This document shows, piece by piece, positions 45,541 through 54,760 of a DNA stretch of 64,000 nucleotides. Under the pieces are notes generated by a model that saw nothing but the letters and a program-made list of their open reading frames with translations, did not search any database and was not told where the DNA came from. How positions within the stretch are numbered: position 1 is the stretch's first letter; each line of letters begins with the position of its first letter. The position numbers and the translations under genes were made by a program. The stretch is from Larkinella sp. C7 (GTDB lineage Bacteria > Bacteroidota > Bacteroidia > Cytophagales > Spirosomataceae): positions 609,466 through 673,465 of the forward strand of contig NZ_VBSL01000002.1 in NCBI RefSeq assembly GCF_006149005.1, written 5' to 3'.

Positions 45541-46242
45541 ATGAAACTTTTATTATTCTTCTTCCTTTTTATCTCCATTGCGTCGCTGGCCCAAACGCCG
45601 AAGTACATTATCGGCAAAGTACTGGATCAGGAAACGGGCCGGGGTGTAACCAACGCCAGCGTCATCAACAAACGTTCACTGGCCGTTGGACGCACCAATC
45701 AGATTGGTAATTATTACCTCCAGGTGAAACCGGGAGATTCGGTGGTTATCACCAGCCCCACCCACGGACGGATGGCTTTTCTGTGGGACGGAACCACGCA
45801 ACAGCCCATCATGCGAATCAAGCGGCAACTGGCTGATAACGTCATCGAACTGGCGGAAGTAACCGTGCGGGGCAAGCAGGAGGCCGAACTCAAGCGGGAA
45901 CTCGAAATCCTGCTTGCGGAGCCGGAAGCGAAGCGCGGGGTGTCGGGCGAACAGGTGCTCGACCGGGTGGCTTCCGGTTCGGTGATTACGCTGCTCTATG
46001 AAGCTTTCAGCAAGCGGGCCAAGTCGGATCGCAAAGCGCTGGTGTTGATGCAGGAAGACCGCCGGCACAAACTGGCGTCGTACCGCTTCGATCTGGTGGC
46101 TGGCCGGGCAACCGATCTGTCGGGGGATGAACTCACAAAATTTAAGGATTTCTGCCGCTTCGACGATATGTTCGTCCTGCAATCCAGCGAGTACGAATTG
46201 ACCTTCGCCATTTTACAGCGATTAAAAGAATTCAAGCGGTAA
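45541..46242 (+). CDS. Exported protein with carboxypeptidase-regulatory-like domain
   Basis: The protein has 233 residues from the ATG giving signal peptide MKLLLFFFLFISIASLAQ; a TTG start 39 nt upstream is rejected. Residues about 20-105 match the CarboxypepD_reg-like fold (YIIGKVLDQETGRGVTNASVINKRSLAVGRTNQIGNYYLQV). The rest is helical and charged. In this phylum such proteins often sit at the outer membrane with TonB receptors; none is next to it here. Role unknown. Confidence 0.83.
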   Translation: MKLLLFFFLFISIASLAQTPKYIIGKVLDQETGRGVTNASVINKRSLAVGRTNQIGNYYLQVKPGDSVVITSPTHGRMAFLWDGTTQQPIMRIKRQLADNVIELAEVTVRGKQEAELKRELEILLAEPEAKRGVSGEQVLDRVASGSVITLLYEAFSKRAKSDRKALVLMQEDRRHKLASYRFDLVAGRATDLSGDELTKFKDFCRFDDMFVLQSSEYELTFAILQRLKEFKR

Positions 46243-46288
46243 CTTCTGCGGGTGGGTCTTGAGATTACTAGAAATTTAAAGCCATTGG

Positions 46289-46312
46289 CCGGTAAGTAAA
46301 ATCACTTACCGG
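46289..46312. repeat. Short perfect hairpin
   Basis: CCGGTAAGT (46289-46297) pairs with ACTTACCGG (46304-46312) with a 6-nt loop, 46 nt past the 45541 gene. No T-run follows on plus, so termination by the standard mechanism is uncertain. Confidence 0.6.
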
Positions 46313-46316
46313 AAAC

Positions 46317-46349
46317 AAAAAAGCCATGCGGGATTTCCCTCATGGCTTT
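46317..46349 (-). terminator. Terminator of the ABC ATPase gene
   Basis: On the minus strand, AAAGCCATG (46349-46341) pairs with CATGGCTTT (46328-46320) and six T follow. It lies about 190 nt past the ATPase stop, with an AT-rich stretch in between. Confidence 0.75.
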
Positions 46350-46542
46350 CTGATTTACTCAACGTTATGAAAAACTTTTCTTTTCGATGCAAATATATAC
46401 TATTAGTTATAATATAAAATCCAAAAAGGTTAAAAAAATTTTACATGATCAATTTACCTCTCATTACGCCCTCACAATCAACTTATTAAACCATTCACAA
46501 AAACCGACAAAGCACTATAAAAATAAGTACTAATACTCATTA

Positions 46543-47208
46543 TTATTCAGCCAATATGGACCCGTCGCGAATTGTTAGCTTCCGGTCGGCCATGTTGGCC
46601 AACAAATCGTTATGCGTTACAATCACGAATGTCTGTCCCAACTCATCCCGCAGCCGAAAAAAGAGCTTGTGCAGTTCCTCGGCATTGTGCGAATCGAGGT
46701 TGCCACTGGGTTCGTCGGCAAAAATAATGGCGGGGGTATTGATTAGCGCCCGGGCTACAGCCGTCCGTTGTTGTTCCCCTCCTGATAATTGAGACGGTAA
46801 ATGGTGCTTCCGGTCACTCACTCCCAGAATATTTAATAATTCTTCGGCTCGCTCCCGCACCTTTTTGTCCTCATGACCAGCAATATAGCCGGGCAAACAA
46901 ACATTTTCCAGGGCCGAAAATTCGGCCAGCAGGTTGTGAAACTGAAACACAAAACCGATCCGTTCGTTCCGAAACCGGGCCATTTCTTTTTCATTCAGGC
47001 TAAAAACATTTTTTTCAGCCAGCGTTACCTGGCCGGAATCGGGCCGGTCGAGCGTACCCAGAATGTGGAGAAGCGTACTTTTGCCTGCTCCGGAAGCGCC
47101 GACAATCGAGACAATCTCGCCGGCTTGAATACTTAAATTAATTCCTTTCAAAACGGGCAAATCGCCGTGGGAACGAGTCAGGTCAACAGCTTTCAGAAGC
47201 GGTTCCAT
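46543..47208 (-). CDS. LolD-like ABC transporter ATP-binding protein
   Basis: The product is 221 residues from the ATG giving [16 protein letters not shown]; 15 upstream residues are rejected. Walker [11 protein letters not shown]-loop [10 protein letters not shown], signature [15 protein letters not shown], Walker [14 protein letters not shown], switch VTHN. The S-G-G-E-Q-Q-R and P-S-G-N-L-D forms are those of the LolD/MacB group that drives lipoprotein release or export. No permease gene is adjacent; it would have to be encoded elsewhere. Confidence 0.93.
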   Translation of the reverse strand: MEPLLKAVDLTRSHGDLPVLKGINLSIQAGEIVSIVGASGAGKSTLLHILGTLDRPDSGQVTLAEKNVFSLNEKEMARFRNERIGFVFQFHNLLAEFSALENVCLPGYIAGHEDKKVRERAEELLNILGVSDRKHHLPSQLSGGEQQRTAVARALINTPAIIFADEPSGNLDSHNAEELHKLFFRLRDELGQTFVIVTHNDLLANMADRKLTIRDGSILAE

Positions 47209-47316
47209 AAGAGAATGATTGATGTCAGATTTACCGTTTCTGGTGTAGCGCAACGAAGTTCATATCACATGTAAATTGAAACTCACGACCCGAAACTCAG
47301 AACTATAACAGATTAA

Positions 47317-47346
47317 TTTGTTAAGTTTACCGCGAAAATAGCTTTT
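47317..47346 (+). promoter_or_regulatory. Promoter of sucC
   Basis: TTTG at 47317-47320, an 18-nt spacer and TAGCTTTT at 47339-47346, close to the Bacteroidota consensus. The start codon is 27 nt further on. Confidence 0.6.
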
Positions 47347-47373
47347 TTTTCACCATTCCTTGTTTCGCTCAAT

Positions 47374-48597
47374 ATGAACATTCACGAGTACCAGGGTAAA
47401 GAGATATTAAAAAACTACGGTGTCCGTGTTCAGGAAGGGATCGTAGCCGAATCACCCGAAAAAGCCGTTGAAGCCGCCAAGCTGATCATGGCGCAAACCG
47501 GTTCCAAGTTTGTTGTAATCAAATCTCAGATTCATGCCGGCGGTCGCGGGAAAGGCAAAATCCGGGGTTCGGAACAACGCGGAGTTCAGTTGGCCAAATC
47601 CGTTGACGATGTTCGGGATATTTCGAAAAATCTGATCGGTAACGTCCTGATTACGCACCAAACCGGCCCTGAAGGCAAAAAAGTAAACAAAGTGCTGGTT
47701 GCACAGGACGTTTACTACCCGGGCGCTTCTGAGCCGAAAGAATATTACATCGGTATTCTGCTGGACCGGGCAAAGGCCTGCAACGTCATCATGGCCAGCA
47801 CCGAAGGCGGGATGGACATTGAGGAAGTTGCGGAACATACACCCGAAAAAATCTTCAAGGAATGGGTCGATCCGGCCATCGGTTTGCAACCTTTCCAGAT
47901 CCGGAACATCGCTTTCGCGCTGGGGTTGCAGGGTGAAGCCTTTAAGGAAATGGTGAAATTCATCGGGTCGCTCTACAAAGCGTACACGGAAACGGATTCT
48001 TCCATGTTCGAAATCAACCCGGTTTTGAAAACGTCGGACAACAAAATTCTGGCCGTCGATGCGAAAGTCAATCTGGATGACAATGCACTGTATCGTCACC
48101 CCGATCTGATTCACCTCCGCGACATTACGGAAGAAGATCCGCTGGAAGTCGAGGCAACCGCCAATGACCTGAACTATGTCAAACTGGATGGAAACGTAGG
48201 CTGCATGGTCAACGGAGCCGGTCTGGCAATGGCCACAATGGACATCATCAAACTGTCGGGTGGCGAACCCGCCAACTTCCTGGACGTGGGGGGTGGAGCC
48301 AATGCCAAGACGGTAGAAGCCGGTTTCCGGATCATCCTGAAAGACCCGAACGTCAAAGCAATTCTGATCAACATCTTCGGCGGTATCGTTCGTTGCGACC
48401 GCGTTGCGACGGGGGTTGTGGAAGCCTACAAAGCCATCGGCGACATTAAAGTGCCGATCATCGTTCGTCTGCAAGGTACGAATGCGGAAGAAGGCGCGCG
48501 GATCATCGACGAATCCGGCCTGAAAGTATTCTCAGCCGTTCAGTTGAAAGATGCAGCGGCACGGGTGAAACAGGTGCTGGAAGATATGGGTGAGTAA
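47374..48597 (+). CDS. sucC: Succinyl-CoA ligase, ADP-forming, beta subunit
   Basis: A 407-residue protein with an ATP-grasp domain at the N-terminus (MNIHEYQGKEILKNYGV, KSQIHAGGRGKGK) and a CoA-ligase domain at the C-terminus (FLDVGGGANAKTVEAGFRIIL, INIFGGIVRCDRVA). It makes succinate and ATP from succinyl-CoA in the TCA cycle with SucD. The length exceeds E. coli SucC by about 20 residues, common in this phylum. No sucD lies in the window, so the subunits are encoded apart. Confidence 0.98.
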   Translation: MNIHEYQGKEILKNYGVRVQEGIVAESPEKAVEAAKLIMAQTGSKFVVIKSQIHAGGRGKGKIRGSEQRGVQLAKSVDDVRDISKNLIGNVLITHQTGPEGKKVNKVLVAQDVYYPGASEPKEYYIGILLDRAKACNVIMASTEGGMDIEEVAEHTPEKIFKEWVDPAIGLQPFQIRNIAFALGLQGEAFKEMVKFIGSLYKAYTETDSSMFEINPVLKTSDNKILAVDAKVNLDDNALYRHPDLIHLRDITEEDPLEVEATANDLNYVKLDGNVGCMVNGAGLAMATMDIIKLSGGEPANFLDVGGGANAKTVEAGFRIILKDPNVKAILINIFGGIVRCDRVATGVVEAYKAIGDIKVPIIVRLQGTNAEEGARIIDESGLKVFSAVQLKDAAARVKQVLEDMGE

Positions 48598-48613
48598 AAA
48601 GTTTATTGAGTTT

Positions 48614-48703
48614 TTTCGCGGAGTTAAATGGAGAAGGCAGAGTTAAGCAGAGAGTTTTAATTAACTCCGCTCAACTCTGCCTTCTCCGCTTAACTCCGCG
48701 AAA
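48614..48703. repeat. Long imperfect palindrome between sucC and M48 gene
   Basis: The left arm starts at 48614 (TTTCGCGGAGTTAA...) and pairs with the right arm ending at 48703 over about 40 bases with a few mismatches. The units are GGAGTTAA, GGAGAAGG and CAGAGTTA. It lies between convergent genes, 17 nt past the sucC stop and 8 nt before the M48 stop. Confidence 0.88.
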
Positions 48704-48710
48704 GAACTCT

Positions 48711-49529
48711 TTATCTTTTATAATACTTCATCGCGTCAGGCATTTGTTTTTCCAGATCGCGAATCCGGCGCTCGTCCGATGGGTGGGTAGACAGAAATTC
48801 AGGCGGTTTTTGACCCGACCCGGCTTTCGCCATCCGGCCCCAGAAATTGACTGCTTCCTGCGGGTTGTAGCCCGCCATCGCCATAAAAATCAGTCCCAGT
48901 TTATCGGCTTCAGATTCCTGCGCACGGCTGTGTGGCAGCGCACGGCCTACCTGATACGCAATCGGTAAGCCCGCTCCAACGGCCTGCAGCAACAGCGCAT
49001 TGGTTTGGCTGCGCTGGTTCTGTGATAGCGAGCCCAGCACCAACTGTCCACCCTGCATCAGACCATTCGCCAGCAAGCCTTCACTCATGCGTTCGTTCCC
49101 GTGTTCGGCAATGGCATGTGATACTTCATGGCCCATAACGGCGGCAACACCGGCTTCATTCTGGGTATATTTCAGAATACCGGTGTAGAAGGCCACCTTC
49201 CCGCCCGGCATACACCAGGCATTCACCTGCGGACTTTCAATCAGGTTGAATTCCCACTGGAAACCCTGAAGGCGGTCGCTGAGGTTGTTTGCGGCCATAT
49301 ACGACTCGACGGATTTTTGAATCCGGCTGCCCACCCGTTTGATCATATCTTCCTGCCCGCCGGAACGAACCACTTTACTCGTGTCCAATACTTCTTTATA
49401 GTTCGTAAAACTCAGCGGCAACATCTGCGCATTCGGAATTAATACCAGTTGATTCCGGCCCGTAAGCGGAACTTTCTGACAGGCAATGACGAGGCCAAGC
49501 AGTAACATGGCCATTATCGCTCTTTTCAT
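48711..49529 (-). CDS. M48-family metallopeptidase lipoprotein
   Basis: A 272-residue protein with a lipoprotein signal ending VIAC (Cys17), the zinc motif HEVSH at 134-138 and the third ligand in the SEADKLGL stretch. It is of the type of periplasmic M48 proteases LoiP/YcaL. It probably degrades damaged or misfolded envelope proteins. On the minus strand TAGTTTTG (49570-49563) fits a promoter box 33 nt before the start. Confidence 0.94.
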   Translation of the reverse strand: MKRAIMAMLLLGLVIACQKVPLTGRNQLVLIPNAQMLPLSFTNYKEVLDTSKVVRSGGQEDMIKRVGSRIQKSVESYMAANNLSDRLQGFQWEFNLIESPQVNAWCMPGGKVAFYTGILKYTQNEAGVAAVMGHEVSHAIAEHGNERMSEGLLANGLMQGGQLVLGSLSQNQRSQTNALLLQAVGAGLPIAYQVGRALPHSRAQESEADKLGLIFMAMAGYNPQEAVNFWGRMAKAGSGQKPPEFLSTHPSDERRIRDLEKQMPDAMKYYKR

Positions 49530-49620
49530 GGTTGAAATATGATAGTGTTTATATTAAGACGTCAAAACTACCTATTAGAGACTGTTGAGGGTCTCACTTT
49601 GTTCATTTTTTTTGATAAGC

Positions 49621-49653
49621 TTGTGGTTGAGCCGTCTTTCCTGTTTAGATTTG
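49621..49653 (+). promoter_or_regulatory. Promoter of the FAH-family gene
   Basis: TTG at 49621-49623 and TAGATTTG at 49646-49653 with 22 nt between. The start codon lies 26 nt further on. Confidence 0.6.
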
Positions 49654-49678
49654 TGCCAGCAGAAAAAGTTTAAAGCGC

Positions 49679-50290
49679 ATGAAAATCATTGCCGTCGGGC
49701 GGAATTACGCCGAACACATTAAGGAGCTTAACAACGAACAACCCGAAGATCCGGTTATTTTTACCAAACCCGAGACGGCTATTCTGCGACCCGGCGACCC
49801 ATTTTTCTATCCCGATTTTTCCACCGACGTTCATTATGAAGTGGAGATTCTGGTTCGGATCAGCCGGACGGGAAAAAACATCGAGCAGAAGTTTGCGCAC
49901 CGGTATTACGATGAAATCGGAATTGGGGTTGATTTCACGGCGCGCGATCTGCAATCGAAATTGAAGGCCAAAGGTTTACCCTGGGATTTGGCCAAAGGCT
50001 TCAACGGTTCGGCGCCCATGTCGACGTTTATTCCCAAAACGGATTTCCCGGATTTGCACAACCTGAATTTTCGGCTCGACGTCAACGGCGAAACCCGGCA
50101 GGCGGGCAATACGTCGATGATGTTGTTTCAGATCGATTACCTGATTTCCTTCGTTTCCACCTATTTCATGTTACTCCAGGGCGACATTCTTTTCACCGGA
50201 ACCCCGAAAGGCGTTGGCCCCGTCCACATCGGCGACAAACTGACGGCTTATATCGAAGACCGGAAAATGCTAGAATTTGATGTCAAATAG
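49679..50290 (+). CDS. Fumarylacetoacetate hydrolase-family protein
   Basis: A 203-residue protein of the short FAH type: MKIIAVGRNYAEHIKEL, the metal-binding EVEILVRI, and GDILFTGTPKGVGPVHIGD. Single-domain members hydrolyse C-C bonds in 1,3-dicarbonyl compounds such as acylpyruvates, or decarboxylate oxaloacetate. It lacks the large N-terminal domain of eukaryotic FAH. The gene end meets the start region of the M23 gene, so the two are probably co-transcribed. Confidence 0.93.
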   Translation: MKIIAVGRNYAEHIKELNNEQPEDPVIFTKPETAILRPGDPFFYPDFSTDVHYEVEILVRISRTGKNIEQKFAHRYYDEIGIGVDFTARDLQSKLKAKGLPWDLAKGFNGSAPMSTFIPKTDFPDLHNLNFRLDVNGETRQAGNTSMMLFQIDYLISFVSTYFMLLQGDILFTGTPKGVGPVHIGDKLTAYIEDRKMLEFDVK

Positions 50291-50313
50291 TGAATCGCCA
50301 AGGCCGAGGGATT

Positions 50314-52305
50314 ATGGTAGAAATAGTGAGAAGTAAGCTGGTGCAATGGTTCCTTTCCGTCATTTTTCTGTTTGTTTACGCAGCGGGTTGGGGTCAAATT
50401 CGCGATAAACACATTCTAAAGGCCGTTCAACCCGGTTATTTTCTGTTTCCCATCATGCCCGGTGAAGCCAATTCGCTTTCGGGCGGTTTAGGCGATCTTC
50501 GTCCCAATCACTTTCACGCCGGCATCGACATCCGAACGGCCCAGCGCGAAGGACTGGAGGTGTATGCAGCCGCCGACGGTTACATTTCACGGATTGCGGT
50601 TTTTACCGGCGGGTACGGCCACGTCATCTTCATCAAACACCCCAATGGGCTGACCACGGTTTATGGGCATTTGAAAACCTTAAACGATACGCTCGCTCAG
50701 TTTCTACGGGCCGGGCAATACAAAAAGCAGTCGTTTGAGATCGATCTGCGCCCGGAGCCGAACCAGTTTCCGGTCAAAAAAGGCGAAATCATTGCCTTGT
50801 CGGGCAATACCGGCGGATCAGGCGGGCCACACCTGCACTTCGAAATCCGTGACGACAAAAACAACCTGCTCAACCCGTTATTATTTGGTTTTCAGGAAAT
50901 TGAAGACGAACTCCCGCCTTTTTTTGAACGGATTGCGCTCCAGCCTTTAACCCCGTCGTCCCGCGTGAACGGGCAAGCGGGTCGGCTGTCCCTCACTCCC
51001 ATCCGCCGACCCAACGGCGATTGGGTACTGACCCAACCGATTTCGGCGTCCGGTTTGCTGGGACTGGAAGTGCTGGCACACGACCGCACCTCGGGATCGC
51101 CCTTCAAAAACGGATTGACCTGCATTGAAATTCAGTTAGACAACCGGGAAGTATTCGCCTACAACATGAATAACTTTCCGAACGAGGAGACCCGGCTGAT
51201 CAACCTGCATATGAACTATGGTATCGAGCAGTTGACGGGCCAGCGTTTTCACCGCTGTTACATCGCGGATGGCAATACGCTGGATTTGTACCGGTTTGAT
51301 CAGACACGCGGCAAATTACCGCTATTTGACGGTCAACCTCATGAAGTGACCATAACGTTATACGACTGCTCCCAGCATACAACCACGCTACGGTTTACGG
51401 TCAATCCCGAGGTCGAGAATCCGGCCATTGGCAAACTGACCCCGAACAAATTACCCACCGCGCTGTTCAGTTCGGTGGAAGAAAATACCCTGATCATTCG
51501 GGCGCGGAATTTTCCAACGGCGACGGCCCCGACGGCTCAAGTGTACCTGAGCGGTGCTACGCTGGAACTCCCCTCGCAGTATGTCCGGGCCAATGAAGCA
51601 TACTACGTCATTGATTTACAGAAACATCTGCCGGATTCCGTTCAGATTGGTAAAACCGTGCTGCCCCTGAATTTTAAAAAACGGATTATTCCGGGACAAG
51701 CCAGTACTTACACGGATTCAGCAATTACCGTTGCTTTTCCGGCCGAAAGTGTATACGATACCCTTCATCTGGCCGTTTCGCATGGCGGGAATCGGGTGTC
51801 GATCAACCAGGGAACGATCCCGTTGAAGGATTTTTTCGAGGTCAGTTTTCTGCCGACCGAACCGCTGGAAAATTCCGGAAAAACCCATATGTATCTCGTA
51901 AACGGGAACCGCAAGTCGTACGTCGGCGGTTTCTGGAAAGACAACCGATTCATTTTTAAGGCCCGCCAGTTTGGTACTTTTCAATTGTTGACGGATCTGA
52001 AACCGCCGGTCGTAAAGATTTTACGCAAAGATTATAACGCGATTGTTGCCACGGTCAAGGACGATTTATCGGGACTGGACACCATCCGGGCGTTGGTCAA
52101 CGGCGAATGGATTCTGATGCAATACGACTATAAACGGGCGTTGATCTGGTCCGACAAATTCGACCCAACCAAGCCGTTTGAAGGCACACTGGTGCTGGAA
52201 GTGACAGACCGGGCGGGCAACCTGACGACTGTAACGGCCCAGCTTCCACCGGCCCCACGCCCTATGGTGGTGGATTCTGCGGATGTGTCGGAGAAGGAAA
52301 ATTAA
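50314..52305 (+). CDS. M23-family peptidase, exported
   Basis: The protein has 663 residues from the ATG at 50314, preceded by purine-rich GAGGG; a GTG overlapping the upstream stop would add 8 residues. The signal sequence ends near AAGWGQ. The LytM/M23 domain (about 40-200) has the zinc residues in NHFHAGIDIR and GGPHLHFEIRD. About 460 residues of beta-rich sequence follow, probably Ig-like domains. The family cuts cross-bridges in peptidoglycan. The intact H-x-x-x-D and H-x-H imply activity. Confidence 0.92.
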   Translation: MVEIVRSKLVQWFLSVIFLFVYAAGWGQIRDKHILKAVQPGYFLFPIMPGEANSLSGGLGDLRPNHFHAGIDIRTAQREGLEVYAAADGYISRIAVFTGGYGHVIFIKHPNGLTTVYGHLKTLNDTLAQFLRAGQYKKQSFEIDLRPEPNQFPVKKGEIIALSGNTGGSGGPHLHFEIRDDKNNLLNPLLFGFQEIEDELPPFFERIALQPLTPSSRVNGQAGRLSLTPIRRPNGDWVLTQPISASGLLGLEVLAHDRTSGSPFKNGLTCIEIQLDNREVFAYNMNNFPNEETRLINLHMNYGIEQLTGQRFHRCYIADGNTLDLYRFDQTRGKLPLFDGQPHEVTITLYDCSQHTTTLRFTVNPEVENPAIGKLTPNKLPTALFSSVEENTLIIRARNFPTATAPTAQVYLSGATLELPSQYVRANEAYYVIDLQKHLPDSVQIGKTVLPLNFKKRIIPGQASTYTDSAITVAFPAESVYDTLHLAVSHGGNRVSINQGTIPLKDFFEVSFLPTEPLENSGKTHMYLVNGNRKSYVGGFWKDNRFIFKARQFGTFQLLTDLKPPVVKILRKDYNAIVATVKDDLSGLDTIRALVNGEWILMQYDYKRALIWSDKFDPTKPFEGTLVLEVTDRAGNLTTVTAQLPPAPRPMVVDSADVSEKEN

Positions 52306-52371
52306 GCTTTGGCAGACAATGTGCATTTTTTGCCGTTACTTGCCAATCCGAAGACTGTAAACCCAAAAACT

Positions 52372-52821
52372 ATGGCTCTCCAAATCGGCGACGCGGCTCC
52401 CGACTTCGAAACCCGCGATCAGAATGGCAATCCGGTCCGTCTGTCGGATTTCCGGGGTAAAAAAGTCGTTCTGTATTTTTATCCCAAAGACGACACGCCC
52501 GGCTGTACGGCTGAAGCCTGCAACCTCCGCGACAATTATAATTACCTGTTGAAAGCCGGGTATGAAGTGCTTGGTGTGAGTGTCGATGATGAAAAATCGC
52601 ACCAGAAGTTTATTAAAAAACACAACCTGCCGTTTGCACTGCTGGCCGATACCGATCAAAAACTGGTGACGGCTTATGACGTCTGGCACGAAAAATCGAT
52701 GTATGGCCGCAAATTCATGGGCATCGTCCGGACTACTTTCGTGATCGACGAAAACGGGATGATTTCGGACATCATTACCAAAGTCGATAACGAGAATCAC
52801 ACCGAGCAGATTTTAAAATAG
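52372..52821 (+). CDS. bcp: Bcp/PrxQ-type thiol peroxidase
   Basis: The product is 149 residues from the ATG giving MALQIGDAAPDFETRDQNG; a longer upstream frame is rejected. The peroxidatic Cys45 and resolving Cys50 lie in DDTPGCTAEACNLRD, the PrxQ pattern with cysteines five apart. It reduces peroxides and is recycled by thioredoxin. It follows the M23 gene by 66 nt and could be on the same transcript. Confidence 0.96.
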   Translation: MALQIGDAAPDFETRDQNGNPVRLSDFRGKKVVLYFYPKDDTPGCTAEACNLRDNYNYLLKAGYEVLGVSVDDEKSHQKFIKKHNLPFALLADTDQKLVTAYDVWHEKSMYGRKFMGIVRTTFVIDENGMISDIITKVDNENHTEQILK

Positions 52822-52834
52822 AAGTGAGATTAAT

Positions 52835-52877
52835 AGACAAGAGAGTGGAGACTTTCACTGTCTTTATTCTCTTGTCT
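52835..52877. repeat. Imperfect hairpin between bcp and transketolase N gene
   Basis: AGACAAGAGA (52835-52844) pairs with TCTCTTGTCT (52868-52877), with partial pairing continuing inside (AGAC with GTCT). Similar in position and style to the other gap palindromes. Confidence 0.65.
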
Positions 52878-52895
52878 CAACTCTTTTAGCTGAAC

Positions 52896-53753
52896 ATGGA
52901 AATCCAACAACTACAACACATTGCCACGCAAGTCCGGCGCGATATTGTCCGGATGGTACACGCCGTCAATTCCGGTCACCCGGGTGGTTCACTGGGCTGT
53001 ACCGATCTTTTGGTCGCCCTGTATTTCGATGTCATGCGCCTGAAACGCGACGAGCAGGGAGCGGCAATTTTTGACATGAATGCCACCGACGAAGACGTTT
53101 TCTTCCTGTCGAACGGTCACATCTCCCCGGTTTTTTACAGTGTCCTGGCGCGTTCGGGCTACTTTCCGGTTTCGGAACTGGCTACGTTTCGAAAGCTGGA
53201 CAGCCGTTTGCAGGGACACCCGGCCACGGCGGAGCACCTGCCTGGCATTCGGATCGCGTCCGGTTCACTGGGTCAGGGTTTGTCGGTGGCCTGCGGGGCG
53301 GCTTTTGCCAAACGCCTGAACGGCGATGACAAACATGTCTATGTGCTGATGGGCGACGGCGAACAGCAGGAAGGACAGGTCTGGGAAGCCGCTACGTTTG
53401 CGCCCCACCACAAACTCGGCAACCTGACGGCCATCATCGACTTCAACGGTCAGCAAATCGACGGGCCGACCAAGCTGGTGATGGATAATCGGGATCTGGG
53501 TGCCAAATACCGGGCTTTTGGCTGGAACGTCACCGAGATGCAGGGCAATGATATGAATGACATCATCAAAACCCTGAAAGAGTCGAAGAGAGATGCCGAG
53601 GTTCCCACATTGATCCTGATGAAAACCGAAATGGGCTACGGGGTCGATTTCATGATGGGAAGTCACAAATGGCACGGTGTTGCGCCCAACGACGAGCAAC
53701 TGGCCACCGCCCTGAACCAACTCGTCATCACGGCAGGATCAGCCGATTATTGA
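52896..53753 (+). CDS. Transketolase, N-terminal subunit
   Basis: A 285-residue protein carrying the thiamine diphosphate domain: NSGHPGGSLGCTDLLVALYF, the GDG-x26-N cofactor motif (MGDGEQQEGQVWEAA...DFNGQQ), and SGSLGQGLSVACGAA-like (IASGSLGQGLSVA). Split transketolases need a second subunit, which lies at 55314 here. It moves two-carbon units in the pentose phosphate pathway. Its stop is two bases before the start of an unrelated ATPase gene, which separates it from its partner. Confidence 0.96.
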   Translation: MEIQQLQHIATQVRRDIVRMVHAVNSGHPGGSLGCTDLLVALYFDVMRLKRDEQGAAIFDMNATDEDVFFLSNGHISPVFYSVLARSGYFPVSELATFRKLDSRLQGHPATAEHLPGIRIASGSLGQGLSVACGAAFAKRLNGDDKHVYVLMGDGEQQEGQVWEAATFAPHHKLGNLTAIIDFNGQQIDGPTKLVMDNRDLGAKYRAFGWNVTEMQGNDMNDIIKTLKESKRDAEVPTLILMKTEMGYGVDFMMGSHKWHGVAPNDEQLATALNQLVITAGSADY

Positions 53754-53755
53754 GT

Positions 53756-54760
53756 ATGAAGATCAAACGCCTGGTCATCGAAAATTTTAAATCCATCGAA
53801 CGGATTGAGCTCATCGAGCCCAATCCGTTCACGGTATTCGTCGGGCCTAACGGGTCGGGGAAGTCGAATATTTTCGAGGCTTTGGAGTTTGTGAATATTA
53901 AAAGAAAGACTTCCGAAGTTAGGAGCTTATTTGGTGGCCCAGAAAATTTTCTACGAAAGCAGGGCTTAGATCGAAGATTAGCTATACAATTAAGTTTTCC
54001 AGAATTTGACGTAATAGACGAATATTCAGAATCAATAGTTCATAAAATATCCAATACTTCAGCTGGGTTGACGACCTTTGAAATGAATCAAAATGAACTT
54101 AGTTCAAAAGAATATGAATCCGATTCCTATCAACAGTTTTTTAATAATTTCTGCCGGATATTCGTAAACAATGAAAAACTAGTAAAGCTTCCACTAAATG
54201 ATGAAAGACGTCTTTCTCTTTCGGCAATGAACCTCGAAAAGGTTTTAAAAAGGATACTACTGGATGATATTCTTAGAAATGAAATTTTTGAGTGGTTGGA
54301 ATTATTTATACCAGAATTTAAAAGTGTTAATATAGTAACTAATCAATTTGATGGAAAAGACACCTTACTATGGTATGAAAAATATTCAGAAAAGCCTTTT
54401 ACTAAAGGGTTAATCTCAGACGGTTCGTTTAACATTTTAGCAATACTTACTGCTGTATATCAAAGCGATGACGAACCACAGTTTCTATGTATCGAAGAGC
54501 CAGAAAATGGTCTGCACCCACAGGTTGCAGGTGAATTAGTCGATTTCTTCCGCATTATGTGCGAAGAGCGCGGGCATTACATCTGGCTGAATACACATTC
54601 CGCGTCAATGGCGGCCCGGGTCAAGCCGGAAGAATTTGTGATCGTCGAAAAAAAACAGGGTGCTACAACAACCCGCCAGTTTAAAAAAGAAGATTTTTAC
54701 GGAATGCGCGTGGATGAAGCCTGGCTTTCCAATGCATTAAATGGAGGACGGGCATGGTAA
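53756..54760 (+). CDS. OLD/RecF-like ABC-type ATPase (AAA_21 type), defence candidate
   Basis: The product is 334 residues from the ATG two bases after the transketolase stop; a longer frame inside that gene is rejected. It starts MKIKRLVIENFKSIERIEL, with Walker A GPNGSGKS at 30-37, a signature-like LISDGSFNILAIL, Walker B FLCIEEPENGLHP, and the switch His in LNTHS. This fold powers OLD nucleases and several phage-defence ATPases. The ends of the gene have host-like composition, while about 53890-54530 is AT-rich with AGA/ATA codons. It overlaps the next gene by 7 nt. No nuclease domain is fused, so the partner must supply any effector. Confidence 0.88.
   Translation: MKIKRLVIENFKSIERIELIEPNPFTVFVGPNGSGKSNIFEALEFVNIKRKTSEVRSLFGGPENFLRKQGLDRRLAIQLSFPEFDVIDEYSESIVHKISNTSAGLTTFEMNQNELSSKEYESDSYQQFFNNFCRIFVNNEKLVKLPLNDERRLSLSAMNLEKVLKRILLDDILRNEIFEWLELFIPEFKSVNIVTNQFDGKDTLLWYEKYSEKPFTKGLISDGSFNILAILTAVYQSDDEPQFLCIEEPENGLHPQVAGELVDFFRIMCEERGHYIWLNTHSASMAARVKPEEFVIVEKKQGATTTRQFKKEDFYGMRVDEAWLSNALNGGRAW

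Noticed and set aside
46243-46542. Structured gap considered as a small RNA gene
   Set aside because: Two hairpins are explained as ends of the flanking transcripts; no promoter box was found to support an independent RNA.
47452-48474. 340-residue minus-strand open frame
   Set aside because: Antisense to sucC, a certain gene; no signature of its own.
53669-53755. Longer start for the ATPase gene
   Set aside because: The added 29 residues lie inside the transketolase gene and the RecF-type start MKIKRLVIENFKSI fits position 53756.
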